DNA of 64,000 nt from Rhodospirillaceae bacterium UBA1479 (GTDB lineage: Bacteria; Pseudomonadota; Alphaproteobacteria; Rhodospirillales; Casp-alpha2): positions 436,016 through 500,015 of the forward strand of contig DCRZ01000006.1 in NCBI GenBank assembly GCA_002325375.1. The letters are read 5' to 3'. The position numbers and the translations under genes were made by a program. Of the stretch, positions 55,581 to 64,000 are shown one piece after another; within the stretch, counting starts at the first letter, position 1, and every line of letters begins with the position of its first letter. Under the pieces are notes generated by a model, which had not been told where the DNA came from, did no database searches, and was given only the letters and a program-made list of their open reading frames with translations.

Positions 55581-56831
55581 CTAACCCCCCGCCCCCCGCC
55601 GATCATCGATCACCTTGCCGTCGTTGGGCAGGCTGCCGGGGGCAACGAACTCAACCCCGCCCTTGAGCTTGCAGGTCGCCTGGATGGTTTCGGCGACCGT
55701 GGCGGCGAGGGTATTCGGGGCGGGCGGGGCGGTCTCGCACATCAGGGTCATGGCGTCGGCGCCGCCCTCGCGCGTCACCATCATGCGGGCGCGGGCGATT
55801 TCGGGGTGGCGCTTGACGATGTCGGCGATCTGGCGCGGGTGGATGAACATGCCCTTGACCTTGGCCGCCTGATCGGCGCGGCCCATCCAGCCCTTGATGC
55901 GGGTGTTGGTGCGCCCGCAGGGGCTGGTCCCGGCCATCACCGCCGACATGTCGCCGGTGGCGAAACGGATCAGCGGATAATCGGCATTGAACGGCGTGGT
56001 CAGGAGAACCTCGCCGACCTGGCCCGGTGCGACCGGATCGCCCGTGCCGGGGGTGACGATTTCCAGGATCAGGCCCTCTTCCAGGATCAGGCCTTCGCGG
56101 GCCGTCGATTCATAGGCGATCAGGCCGACGTCGGCGGAGGCATAGATGTTAAAGGCGTCGATCCCGGCGGCGTCGCAGGCGGCGCGTTGATCGGGCAGGA
56201 AAGGCTCCCCGCCGACGGCGGCCTTGGCGAGCGAGGACACGTCCGCCCCCTTTTCGGCGGCCTTGTCGAGCAGCACCTTGAGGAACGACGGCGTGCCGCA
56301 ATAGGCCGTGGGGCGAATGTGTTCGATGGCGCGGACCTGTAGTTCCGTATTGCCGACGCCGGCGGGCACCACGGCGCAGCCAATCGCCTGGGCGCCGCTG
56401 TCGACCATCAGCCCAGCCGGCGTCAGGTGATAGGAAAAGGTGTTGTGCAGGACGTCGCCCGCGCGCATCCCGGCGGCATACAGCCCGCGCGCCATGCGCC
56501 ACCAGTCCGCCCCCTGGCCGTCGGCGTCATAGGTCGGCCCCGGGCTTTGATAGATATGGCGCAGCCGCCCGTCGGGCACGGTGGTCAGGCCGCCCAGGGT
56601 ATGGCCCGGCGCCTGCCGGTCGACCAGTTCCGACTTGCGGGTCACGGGCAGTTTGGCCAGCGCCGCGCGGTCGGTGATCCCGGCCGGGTCGATGTCGGAC
56701 AGGACTTCGCGGTAATAGGGGGCCTTCGCCTTGGCCTGGGCCAGGCGCGCCCGCAACGCCTCGAACAGGGTCGCCTCGCGGGCCTCGGCCGCCCGGGTTT
56801 CCTGGTCATCGTAATGGGGATTGTCGGGCAT
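55581..56831 (-). CDS. Phenylacetate-CoA ligase-like (PaaK-type) AMP-binding protein
   Basis: Acyl- or aryl-CoA ligase, 416 residues from ATG 56831, with GAGAGG upstream. Seen: YQSPGPTYDADGQGADWWRMARGLYAAGMRAGDVLHNTFSYHLTPAGLMVDSGAQAIG (the PaaK core) and, later, NIYASADVGLIAYES and VGEVLLTTPFNADYPLIRFATGDMSAV. A C-terminal domain near 350 with KVKGMFIHPRQIADIV is typical of PaaK. Family length is about 420-440. Downstream of a livF-like gene on the same strand by 72 bases, so it probably acts on a transported carboxylate. Substrate not identified. Confidence 0.85.
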   Translation of the reverse strand: MPDNPHYDDQETRAAEAREATLFEALRARLAQAKAKAPYYREVLSDIDPAGITDRAALAKLPVTRKSELVDRQAPGHTLGGLTTVPDGRLRHIYQSPGPTYDADGQGADWWRMARGLYAAGMRAGDVLHNTFSYHLTPAGLMVDSGAQAIGCAVVPAGVGNTELQVRAIEHIRPTAYCGTPSFLKVLLDKAAEKGADVSSLAKAAVGGEPFLPDQRAACDAAGIDAFNIYASADVGLIAYESTAREGLILEEGLILEIVTPGTGDPVAPGQVGEVLLTTPFNADYPLIRFATGDMSAVMAGTSPCGRTNTRIKGWMGRADQAAKVKGMFIHPRQIADIVKRHPEIARARMMVTREGGADAMTLMCETAPPAPNTLAATVAETIQATCKLKGGVEFVAPGSLPNDGKVIDDRRGAGG

Positions 56832-56902
56832 GGTGCGCCTCTCGTTATGGGGTTCACGCAAATGCGCCGGCACAATCCGTGCCGGGTTGCGCGGGATTTG
56901 CG

Positions 56903-57742
56903 TCAGAGCCAGCGCTTGCGGCGGCGGTAATGCTTGACGTCGCGGAAGCTCTTGCGGCCTTCCCCGGCCAGGCCCAGGTAGAATTCCTTCACATCCGGGT
57001 TTTCCCGGAGGCCCGCCGCGTCGCCGTCCATGACCACGCGGCCGTTTTCCAGGATGTAGCCGTAATCGGCGTATTTCAGCGCGATCATGGTGTTCTGTTC
57101 GGCCAGCAGGATCGACACGCCCTCCTTTTCGTTGAGCGCCTTCACGATCTCGAAAATCTCCTCGACCAGCTGCGGGGCCAGGCCCATGGAGGGCTCGTCC
57201 AGCAGGATGGTGTTGGGATTGGCCATGAGTGCCCGGCCGATGGCGGTCATCTGCTGTTCGCCGCCCGAGGTATAGCCCGCCTGCGAGGTGCGGCGTTCCT
57301 TCAGGCGCGGAAAATAGTGGTAGACCTTCTCCAGGCTTTCGGCGACGGCGGCGGCGCCGTCCCGGCGGGTGTAGGAGCCGGTCATCAGGTTGTCTTCGAC
57401 GGTCAGATGTTCGAAACAGTGGCGGCCTTCCATGACCTGGATGACGCCGCGCTTGACCAGTTCGTTGGGCGTCAGGCTGTCGACGCGTTCGCCCCGGAAC
57501 AATATCTCGCCCTTGGTGACTTCGCCGCGTTCGGCCCCCAGAAGGTTGGAAATGGCCTTCAGCGTCGTCGTCTTGCCGGCGCCGTTGGCCCCGAGGAGGG
57601 CGACGATGCCCCCCTCGGGAACCTCAAGCGATACCCCCTTCAACACCAGGATCACATGGTCGTAGATGACCTCGATGTTGTTGACCACGAGCGGTGACGT
57701 CAGGGCGGCCGCCTCGGTCTTCTGTTCAACAGCCTGTGCCAT
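56903..57742 (-). CDS. livF: Branched-chain-type ABC transporter ATPase LivF
   Basis: ATPase of a hydrophobic amino acid/carboxylate uptake transporter, 279 residues from ATG 57742. Walker A GANGAGKTTTLKAISNLLG (about 54-72), the Q-loop region, signature SGGEQQMTAIGRALM (about 155-168), Walker B TILLDEPSMGLAPQL. Longer C-terminal helix with GEGRKSFRDVKHYRRRKRWL, basic. Located after livK and before the PaaK-like gene. Confidence 0.94.
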   Translation of the reverse strand: MAQAVEQKTEAAALTSPLVVNNIEVIYDHVILVLKGVSLEVPEGGIVALLGANGAGKTTTLKAISNLLGAERGEVTKGEILFRGERVDSLTPNELVKRGVIQVMEGRHCFEHLTVEDNLMTGSYTRRDGAAAVAESLEKVYHYFPRLKERRTSQAGYTSGGEQQMTAIGRALMANPNTILLDEPSMGLAPQLVEEIFEIVKALNEKEGVSILLAEQNTMIALKYADYGYILENGRVVMDGDAAGLRENPDVKEFYLGLAGEGRKSFRDVKHYRRRKRWL

Positions 57743-57786
57743 GAACCTCGCCTTTCGTGTTCTGTCCGGGGACCCGTCGCAACCGC

Positions 57787-59106
57787 TTAGTTGCAGTTGC
57801 GGGGGGTGATGTTGTTTTCCTTCGCGTAGGCCGCGGCATCGGCCTCCACGAGGGGGCGGACGATGTCGCGCATCGGCGTCAGCCATTCACTGGCATAGGA
57901 CCATTTGGCGCCGTCCCATTTCTGGATGATCACCGGCCCCATGGTTTCATGGTCTTCGCAGGTGATCTTGAGCGGGCTGACCATCCCCTTGAAACCGAGC
58001 TTATCCAGGGTTTCCTGGGTGATGTTCAGGTTTTCCAGGCCCCAGCGGACCTGTTCGCCGGTCAGGGACTTGTTGCCGAACTTGGCCTGGGCCGTGCGCA
58101 CGGCTTCGGTGGCGAACATGGCGTTGACGACGCCGCGGTTGTACAGAACCTCGCCGACCTTGTTTTCCTTGGCCGCCGCCGCATCACCGCCGTAGATATG
58201 CTTGATGATGTCGGCATGAACGCCGAAGTCAGAACCCGCGCCATGGAAGGTGGTCGAGAGATACCCCTTGGCGCCGTCGCCGGCGGGCACCACGTCGGCG
58301 TCCGAACCGGACCACCAGTTGCCGACGAACTGATCCATGGGATAGCGGATGTTGCCGGCTTCCTTGATGGCGACCTGGTTCATGACGCCCCAGCCGGACA
58401 TGAAGATGAAGTCCGGCTTGATGCGGCGGATCTGACGCCATTGCGAGGCCTGTTCCTGGCCGGGATGGTCGACCGGAACCAGGGTCAGTTTGAAGCCGTA
58501 GCGTTTGGCCAGAACCTCAAGCGTCGGGTTGGCTTCTTTGCCGTAGGCGGAGTTGTGGTGCAGGTGGACGATCTTCTTGCCGGCCAGCTTGTCATATCCG
58601 CCGGCCCGGCGGGAGAAGTACTTGATGACCGCCGACGCCTGCGACCAATAGGTGGCGGGCGGGTTGAAGACCCATTCAAACACCCGTCCGTCGGCGGCCG
58701 AGGTGCGGCCGTAACCCATGGACAGGATCGGAATCTTGTCGACGCTGGCCTTCGGGATCAGCTGATAGGTGATGCCCGTCGAATAGGGATTGAACAGCGA
58801 GGCCCCCGTCGGGCCGTTGCCCTTCAGCTTCTCGTAGCATTCGACGCCCAGGTTGGTCTTGTACTGGGTTTCGCATTCTTCGAAGGTCACGGTGACGCCG
58901 TTGATGCCGCCGTCGCGCTTGTTAAGCAGGGTGTAGTAGTCGCGGAACCCGTTGGCGACGGGAATGCCGGACGGTGCATAGGCGCCGGTGCGGTAGACGA
59001 GCATCGGAAAGAACTGCTCGTCCGCCTTGGCGATTTCGGCCGCGGCGAACGTACCGAGGCCAACCACGGTTGCAGCCGTGGCCAGTACCAGTTTACGGAA
59101 CTTCAT
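57787..59106 (-). CDS. livK: Periplasmic substrate-binding protein of the Liv-type transporter
   Basis: 439-residue binding protein. Signal peptide (LVLATAATVVGLGTFAAAEIAKA, about residue 28). Mature: FPMLVYRTGAYAPSGIPVANGFRDYYTLLNKRDGGINGVTVTFEECETQYKTNLGVECYEKLKGNGP, and later SGWGVMNQVAIKEAGNIRYPMDQFVGNWWSGSDADVVPAGDGAKGYLS. It is longer than E. coli LivK (about 370), with several Trp-rich loops; this fits aromatic or fatty-acid-type binding proteins. It lies between livM and livF, so the liv genes are split by it in the order livG-H-M-K-F. Confidence 0.9.
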   Translation of the reverse strand: MKFRKLVLATAATVVGLGTFAAAEIAKADEQFFPMLVYRTGAYAPSGIPVANGFRDYYTLLNKRDGGINGVTVTFEECETQYKTNLGVECYEKLKGNGPTGASLFNPYSTGITYQLIPKASVDKIPILSMGYGRTSAADGRVFEWVFNPPATYWSQASAVIKYFSRRAGGYDKLAGKKIVHLHHNSAYGKEANPTLEVLAKRYGFKLTLVPVDHPGQEQASQWRQIRRIKPDFIFMSGWGVMNQVAIKEAGNIRYPMDQFVGNWWSGSDADVVPAGDGAKGYLSTTFHGAGSDFGVHADIIKHIYGGDAAAAKENKVGEVLYNRGVVNAMFATEAVRTAQAKFGNKSLTGEQVRWGLENLNITQETLDKLGFKGMVSPLKITCEDHETMGPVIIQKWDGAKWSYASEWLTPMRDIVRPLVEADAAAYAKENNITPRNCN

Positions 59107-59289
59107 GGTTGTGTCTCCCAGTTGCGGACGCCCCGGTTTTTGTAGGGCTTGGTCCTTTTGATTGTCCTTCGGGCTGTGCGCGGCGGTGCCAGGCGGCCCA
59201 GCGCGCACAATCCGGTTTCCAACATCGCTTGTTATTGGTCTTGGCGGCAGTCGCGCCGCGTCACTTCAAAAAACCTTCGAGCCGTCCCG
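59107..59289. promoter_or_regulatory. Intergenic leader before livK
   Basis: No gene is supported in these 183 bases between the livM stop and the livK start. It may hold an internal promoter or RNA-processing site that raises livK expression relative to its neighbours, as expected for a binding protein. No clear promoter or hairpin was seen. Confidence 0.3.
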
Positions 59290-60366
59290 TCAGTACGGGA
59301 ACGGCCATTTCCTGAGCTTCTCGCGCAAAATTTGCCACAGCCGCGCGAAGCCTTCCGGTTCGACGATCAGGAAAAACACGATCATCACGCCGAAGATGAT
59401 TTCTTCCAGGTGCTTCTGCAAAGCCGTGGAAATATCCAGGCCGACCATGGGCGGAAAGTTGGTCAGGAAGATCGGCACCAGAATGATGAACGCGGCCCCC
59501 ATGATGGAGCCGCCGATCGACCCCAGGCCGCCGATGATGATCATGAACAGCACGCGGAACGACACGTTGACCAGGTCAAAGGCCTCCGTCTCCGCCGAGC
59601 CGAGCCAGCAGAAAATCATCAAGGCTCCCGCCACGCCGCAATAGAACGACGAAATCGCAAAGGCCAGAAGCTTGGTCTGCAGCGGGCGGATGCCGATGAT
59701 TTCGGCGGCGATGTCCATATCGCGGATCGCCATCCAGTTCCGCCCGATGCGTCCGCGCACCAAATTTTTCGCGAACCAGGCGAAGACGATCAGGAAGGTC
59801 AGGCAGACGATATAGCGGGCCTCGGGCGAGGCCGAGGGGCCGGTGATCAGCACCCCGAAAAGTTCGCGCGGCGGTGCCGTGATCGTGCCCGACGGGTTGT
59901 TGTTGTAGAACCAGCCGACCTTGTTGAACAGCCACAGGATGAAGAACTGGGCGGCCAGGGTCGCGACGGCCAGATAAAAGCCCTTGATGCGCAGACTGGG
60001 CAGGCCGAACACCACGCCGACGGCGGCGGCGCAGCCGCCCGACAGCAGGATGGCGACGATGATGTTCATGCCTTCGATGTTGGTCGTCAGCTTGTAGCAG
60101 GCATAGGCGCCGACGGCGGCGAAGGCCCCGGTGCCGAGTGAGACCTGCCCGGCGTAGCCCATCAGGATGTTCAGGCCGATCGCCATCAGGGCGAATACCA
60201 GGAACTGGATGAAGATCGCCTGCAGCCAGTATTCGTCGGCGACGAACGGCACCGCATAGGCGACGAGAATCAACAGGAACACGGCGGCCTTGTCCTGGAG
60301 CACCGGGAAAACGGCCTGGTCGTCCTGGTAGGTGGTCTTGAACTGGCCGGCTTCTCTGTAAAACAT
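59290..60366 (-). CDS. livM: Branched-chain-type ABC permease LivM
   Basis: 358-residue membrane permease with about 9-10 segments. Family patterns: GYAGQVSLGTGAFAAVGAYACY (about 70-91), LRIKGFYLAVATLAAQF, FGGLGSIGGSIMGAAFIILVP (IIGGLGSIGGS) toward the end. Start MFYREAGQFKTTYQDD is hydrophilic. Located after livH by 15 bases. Confidence 0.94.
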   Translation of the reverse strand: MFYREAGQFKTTYQDDQAVFPVLQDKAAVFLLILVAYAVPFVADEYWLQAIFIQFLVFALMAIGLNILMGYAGQVSLGTGAFAAVGAYACYKLTTNIEGMNIIVAILLSGGCAAAVGVVFGLPSLRIKGFYLAVATLAAQFFILWLFNKVGWFYNNNPSGTITAPPRELFGVLITGPSASPEARYIVCLTFLIVFAWFAKNLVRGRIGRNWMAIRDMDIAAEIIGIRPLQTKLLAFAISSFYCGVAGALMIFCWLGSAETEAFDLVNVSFRVLFMIIIGGLGSIGGSIMGAAFIILVPIFLTNFPPMVGLDISTALQKHLEEIIFGVMIVFFLIVEPEGFARLWQILREKLRKWPFPY

Positions 60367-60381
60367 CTGTCCGGTTCCTTC

Positions 60382-61323
60382 CTACACGCGCTCGATGATT
60401 TTTTCGCCGAACAGTCCCTGGGGCCGGAACACCAGGAACGCGAGGGCGAGCATGTAGGCGAACCAGTTTTCGATGGCGCCGCCGAGGGCCGGTCCCCAGA
60501 ACCCTTCCGCGACCTTTTCGCCGACGCCGATGATCAGGCCGCCGACGATGGCGCCCGGAACCGAGGTGAACCCGCCCAGGATCAGCACCGGCAGGGCCTT
60601 CAGCGCGATCAGCGACAGCGAGAACTGCACCCCCGACTTGGCCCCCCAGACGATGCCGGCGACCAGAGCGACAATGCCCGCGATGGTCCATACGGCGATC
60701 CAGATGGTTTTCAGCGGGATGCCCACGCTGAGGGCCGCCTGATGGTCGTCGGCGACGGCGCGCAGCGCCCGGCCCATGGGGGTTTTCTGAAAGAACACGG
60801 CAAGCGTGATCACCAGCAATGCTCCGATGAAGGCGGCGGTCACGTCGAAGGTGTTGAGCAATACCTTGCCGCCGAGAATGTCGAACGGCTGGTCCGGGAT
60901 GCCGATCTCAAGGCGTTTGACGTCCGACCCCCACATCAGCTGGCCCGTGCCTTCGAGGATGAAGTTGAGGCCGATCGTCGCCATGAACAGGATCAGGCCT
61001 TCCTGGTTGACGAGATGGCGCAGCATGAAGCGTTCGACCAGAAAGGCGAGGCCGACCATGGTGGCGACGCTGAGGATCAGCGCGGCCCAAAGCGGCAGGC
61101 CGTGTTCCATCAGGCCGACCAGGGTCAAGGCCGCGAACAGCACCATCGCCCCCTGGGCGAAGTTGAACATGCCCGACGCTTTGAAGATCAGCACGAAGCC
61201 GAGTGCCACCAGGGAATAGAGGACGCCCGTGGACAGGCCGACCAACACCAGTTCGATGAAATAGTACGGGCTTTCCCATATCTCGATGAACGGGGTGACC
61301 AGGATCGATTCGAGAAATTCCAT
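60382..61323 (-). CDS. livH: Branched-chain-type ABC permease LivH
   Basis: 313-residue membrane permease. The first segment LVLVGLSTGVLYSLVALGFVLIFKASGMFNFAQGAMVLFAALTL is typical of LivH. The end carries ILGGFTSVPGAIVGGLIIGVGEKVAEGFWGP, the conserved loop for the ATPase contact. Located after livG by 21 bases. Confidence 0.94.
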   Translation of the reverse strand: MEFLESILVTPFIEIWESPYYFIELVLVGLSTGVLYSLVALGFVLIFKASGMFNFAQGAMVLFAALTLVGLMEHGLPLWAALILSVATMVGLAFLVERFMLRHLVNQEGLILFMATIGLNFILEGTGQLMWGSDVKRLEIGIPDQPFDILGGKVLLNTFDVTAAFIGALLVITLAVFFQKTPMGRALRAVADDHQAALSVGIPLKTIWIAVWTIAGIVALVAGIVWGAKSGVQFSLSLIALKALPVLILGGFTSVPGAIVGGLIIGVGEKVAEGFWGPALGGAIENWFAYMLALAFLVFRPQGLFGEKIIERV

Positions 61324-61344
61324 AGGTGTCGTTCCCCCCGCGCC

Positions 61345-62154
61345 CTAGTCGTGGCTGACGCCCAGATAGGCGTCGATTACGTCTTGGTTGCGCTTGACCT
61401 CGTCCGGCGTGCCGGCGGCCAGTTTCTTGCCGTAGTCCAGCACCACGACCCGGTCGGATATATCCATGACCACGCTCATGTCGTGTTCGATCAGAACGAT
61501 GGTGGTGCCGTATTCGTCATTCACGTCGAGGATGTAGCGGACCATGTCCTCTTTTTCCTCGTGGTTCATGCCGGCCATCGGCTCGTCGAGCAGCAGCAGG
61601 TCCGGTTCGGCGGCCAGCGCCCGGCCCAGTTCGACCCGTTTCTGCAGGCCGTAGGGCAGGCGGCCCACGGGCGTCTTGCGGATCGCCTCGATCTCCAGAA
61701 AGTCGATGACCTCTTCCGCCTTGGCGCGGTGCTCGAGCTCTTCCTTGAGCGCCGGGCCGTAATAAAGCGCCTGCCAGAACAGGTTGCGTTTCATCTTCAG
61801 CCCGCGCCCGGTCATGATGTTGTCGAGTGTCGACATGCCCTTGAACAGGGCGATGTTCTGGAAGGTGCGGGCGATGCCTTCCTCGGCCGCCTCATAGGGC
61901 TTGGCCGTATCTCGGCGCTTGCCCTTGTAGGTGATGGCCCCTTCCTGCGGATGGTAGAAGCCGTTGATGCAGTTCAGCATGGACGACTTGCCGGCCCCGT
62001 TGGGCCCGATGATGGCGAGGATTTCATGTTCGCGCACGTCGAACGACACGTTGTCGAGCGCGCGCACGCCGCCGAACGACAGCGACACGTTCTCCACCTT
62101 CATGATGACGTCGCCGATGACGCGTCCGGTGGGTGTCTGGGGGCCGTCCGGCAT
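61345..62154 (-). CDS. livG: Branched-chain-type ABC transporter ATPase LivG
   Basis: ATPase of the same importer, 269 residues. Walker A IIGPNGAGKSSMLNCINGF (about 51-69), signature LPYGLQKRVELGRALA (about 165-180), Walker B LLLLDEPMAGMNHEEKEDM and the H-loop IEHDMSVVMDISD. Start is 38 bases downstream of the acyl-CoA ligase stop. Variant signature LPYGLQKR replaces LSGGQ, as is usual for LivG. Confidence 0.94.
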   Translation of the reverse strand: MPDGPQTPTGRVIGDVIMKVENVSLSFGGVRALDNVSFDVREHEILAIIGPNGAGKSSMLNCINGFYHPQEGAITYKGKRRDTAKPYEAAEEGIARTFQNIALFKGMSTLDNIMTGRGLKMKRNLFWQALYYGPALKEELEHRAKAEEVIDFLEIEAIRKTPVGRLPYGLQKRVELGRALAAEPDLLLLDEPMAGMNHEEKEDMVRYILDVNDEYGTTIVLIEHDMSVVMDISDRVVVLDYGKKLAAGTPDEVKRNQDVIDAYLGVSHD

Positions 62155-62191
62155 TTAGGTTCCTTTCGTTCCTATGCGCCGCGGGTGCCGC

Positions 62192-64000
62192 TCATGCCGC
62201 CGCCTGTGCCGCGCCGGGTGGGATCACCTTGGCGTCGCGGATTTTCAGATCGGCGTGGATGGTGTCCGTGCGGCCGTCTTCGAAGGTCACGGTCGCGGTG
62301 ACCTCGCAATGGTCCTGGTCCGAATAAAGGGCGGCGATCAGGTCGCCGTAGCGTTCGGTGATGACACTGCGCCGAACCTTGCGGGTGCGCGTCAACTCGC
62401 CGTCGTCGGCGTCCAGTTCCTTGTGCAGGATCAGGAACCGTTTGATCTGCGATCCCGCCAGCTTGTCATCCTGGGCCAGGTCGGCGTTGACCTTGTCGAC
62501 GCAGTCGGCGACCAGTTCCAGAACCTCGGGCCGGCCGGCCAGGTCCGTATAGCCCGTATAGGCGAGGCCGCGCCGTTCGGCCCAGTTGCCGACCGCTTCC
62601 AGATCCATGTTGATGAACGCCGCGACATAGTCCCGCCCATCGCCGAAGGTCACGGCTTCGGATACGAAGGGGAAGAATTTAAGTTTGTTTTCCAGGTACT
62701 TGGGGGCGAACAGCGTGCCGTCCGTCAGCCTGCCCACGTCCTTGGCCCGGTCGATGATCTTAAGATGTCCGTCGGCGTCCAGGAACCCGGCGTCGCCGGT
62801 ATGGACCCAGCCGTCGGCGGTCTTGGTCTCGGCGGTGGCATCGTCGTCCTTGTAATAGGCGTGAAACACGCCGGGGCTCTTGAACAGGACCTCGCCCGTA
62901 TCGGCGATGCGGATGTCGACCCCCGGGGCCGGCACGCCCACGGAATCGGAGCGGATGTCGCCGTTGGGCTGAATGGTGATGAACACCGAGGCCTCGGTCG
63001 AGCCGTACAGCTGCTTCAGGTTCAGGCCGAGCGAGCGGTAGAAATCGAAGATGTCGGGGCCGATGGCCTCACCCGCCGTATAGCCCAGCCGCATGCGCGT
63101 CAGGCCCAGAACGTTCTTAAGCGGCCCATAGACCAGGAATTCACCCAGCCGGTATTTCACACGGTCCGCGAAAGGGACCGGCTTGCCGTCCAGGATGTCG
63201 CGCCCGACCCGGCCGGCCAGGTCCATGAAATAATGGAACATGCGCTGTTTCCAGGGGGCCGCGTCCTCGATCCGGATCATCACCGTGGTCAGGATGTTTT
63301 CGAAGATGCGCGGCGGCGCGAAGAAATAGGTCGGGCCGATTTCACGCAGATCCTGCAGTACCGTTTCCGCACTTTCCGGGCAGGCGACGCAGAACCCGTG
63401 GGTGAAGGCCTGGGCGACCGAGAAGATGTGGTCGCCGACCCAGGCCATGGGCAGATAGGCCAGCATCTCGTCGTCGTCCGTCAGGCCTTCCCAGTCGGCG
63501 GCGTTGCGCGCCGTCTGGATCAGGTTGTCGGCGCTTAACATGACGCCCTTGGGCCGGCCCGTGGTGCCCGAGGTATAAACCATGATGGCCAGATCCCCGC
63601 CGGCGCCCTTGGCGACCTCGCCGTCGTAGAATCCGGCATTGGCCGCATCAAAGGCGCGCCCCTTGTCCTGGACGTCGGCGTACAGGTGGAGGAAATCCTG
63701 CGTGTAATGACGCATACCGCGGGGGAAATGATAAATGATCGTTTCCAAGAGCGGCAGGCGGTCCTTGATCTCCAGCAGCTTGTCGACCTGCTCCTGGTTC
63801 TCGACCACGGCGAAACGGCATTCCGCGTGCGCCAGCACGTATTGCATCTCGTCGGCGACGGAATCCTGATAGATCGGTACCGGCACGCCGCCCACGGCCT
63901 GGGCCGCCGGCATGGACCAGTACAGATGGGGCCGGTTGTCGCCGATGATGGCCAACCGGTCGCCCCGCTTGAATCCCAACGCCGCCAGGCCACAGGCGAG
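62192..64000 (-). CDS. Long-chain acyl-CoA ligase-type AMP-binding enzyme (5' end off window)
   Basis: AMP-forming acyl-CoA ligase, at least 602 residues; the N-terminus is beyond the right edge. Seen: the P-loop VYTSGTTGRPKGVMLS, the motif YGSTEASVFITI (about 270 of the visible part), the adenylate-binding DGWVHTGDAGFLDADGHLKIIDRAKD and the C-terminal Lys region GELTRTRKVRRSVITERY. Wording fits the FAA1/bubblegum-like group of large ligases. It begins the liv cluster on the minus strand. Substrate not identified, probably a medium to long or aromatic acid. Confidence 0.9.
   Translation of the reverse strand, partial: LACGLAALGFKRGDRLAIIGDNRPHLYWSMPAAQAVGGVPVPIYQDSVADEMQYVLAHAECRFAVVENQEQVDKLLEIKDRLPLLETIIYHFPRGMRHYTQDFLHLYADVQDKGRAFDAANAGFYDGEVAKGAGGDLAIMVYTSGTTGRPKGVMLSADNLIQTARNAADWEGLTDDDEMLAYLPMAWVGDHIFSVAQAFTHGFCVACPESAETVLQDLREIGPTYFFAPPRIFENILTTVMIRIEDAAPWKQRMFHYFMDLAGRVGRDILDGKPVPFADRVKYRLGEFLVYGPLKNVLGLTRMRLGYTAGEAIGPDIFDFYRSLGLNLKQLYGSTEASVFITIQPNGDIRSDSVGVPAPGVDIRIADTGEVLFKSPGVFHAYYKDDDATAETKTADGWVHTGDAGFLDADGHLKIIDRAKDVGRLTDGTLFAPKYLENKLKFFPFVSEAVTFGDGRDYVAAFINMDLEAVGNWAERRGLAYTGYTDLAGRPEVLELVADCVDKVNADLAQDDKLAGSQIKRFLILHKELDADDGELTRTRKVRRSVITERYGDLIAALYSDQDHCEVTATVTFEDGRTDTIHADLKIRDAKVIPPGAAQAAA

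Overview
The window is a GC-rich, gene-dense chromosomal segment from an alphaproteobacterium, most likely a Rhodospirillales-like one. This rests on gene order and content: sdhC-D-A-B, the ffh-rpsP-rimM-trmD-rplS-leuC-leuD-leuB run, dapF-mtaB-ftsY, a complete System I cytochrome c maturation cluster, a mesaconyl-CoA hydratase/CoA-lyase pair of the ethylmalonyl-CoA type, and a small-RNA candidate with anti-Shine-Dalgarno loops. Species cannot be decided from the sequence. I see no rRNA, tRNA, CRISPR array, integrase or transposase.

Layout. 1-3205: succinate dehydrogenase (sdhB cut by the left edge). 3353-4168: exported alpha/beta hydrolase. 4169-4966: long non-coding stretch with a strongly structured, unassigned element (4745-4870) before an MFS transporter. 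6227-7630: outer-membrane porin behind a clear cobalamin riboswitch. 7758-9746: mesaconyl-CoA hydratase and CitE-like CoA lyase, divergent from pdxY. 10729-13547: ArsR regulator with promoter and palindromic operator, two AHSA1 proteins, a ThiS/MoaD-like protein and a BNR-repeat protein. 13568-19481 (minus): asd, membrane cytochrome c, Tat-exported multicopper oxidase, ppc. 19752-21320: PAS histidine kinase. 21460-28592 (minus): leuB, leuD, leuC, rplS, trmD, rimM, rpsP, ffh. 28899-33722 (plus): XRE regulator, Fe-S protein, dapF, mtaB, ftsY, HAD hydrolase. 33868-36879: alpha/beta hydrolase, SDR and SnoaL-like genes divergent from a LysR regulator. 36944-39160 (minus): YnbE-like lipoprotein, YdbL, 73-aa protein, amidase. 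39311-44717: DUF924 protein, lipoprotein, DUF2141 protein, small unknowns, Nudix hydrolase, HAMP-domain membrane protein. 44688-45881: pgk. 45974-53144 (minus): ccmABC-ccmDEFGHI. 53244-53371: candidate trans-acting sRNA (minus). 53470-54144: exported histidine phosphatase. 54151-55575: AT-richer insert with one unknown exported protein between two related repeats. 55581-64000 (minus): branched-chain-type ABC transporter (livG-H-M-K-F) between two acyl-CoA ligases.

How the parts fit. Central carbon and respiratory genes dominate: SDH, PEP carboxylase, PGK, cytochrome c assembly and an acetyl-CoA assimilation branch that is B12-dependent elsewhere in the pathway. The B12 riboswitch in front of a porin, one gene away from that branch, is the most striking regulatory link. 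The sRNA candidate upstream of the histidine phosphatase and the structured element upstream of the MFS gene are the best candidates for undescribed biology. All functional statements are from reading sequence motifs; no database search was run.
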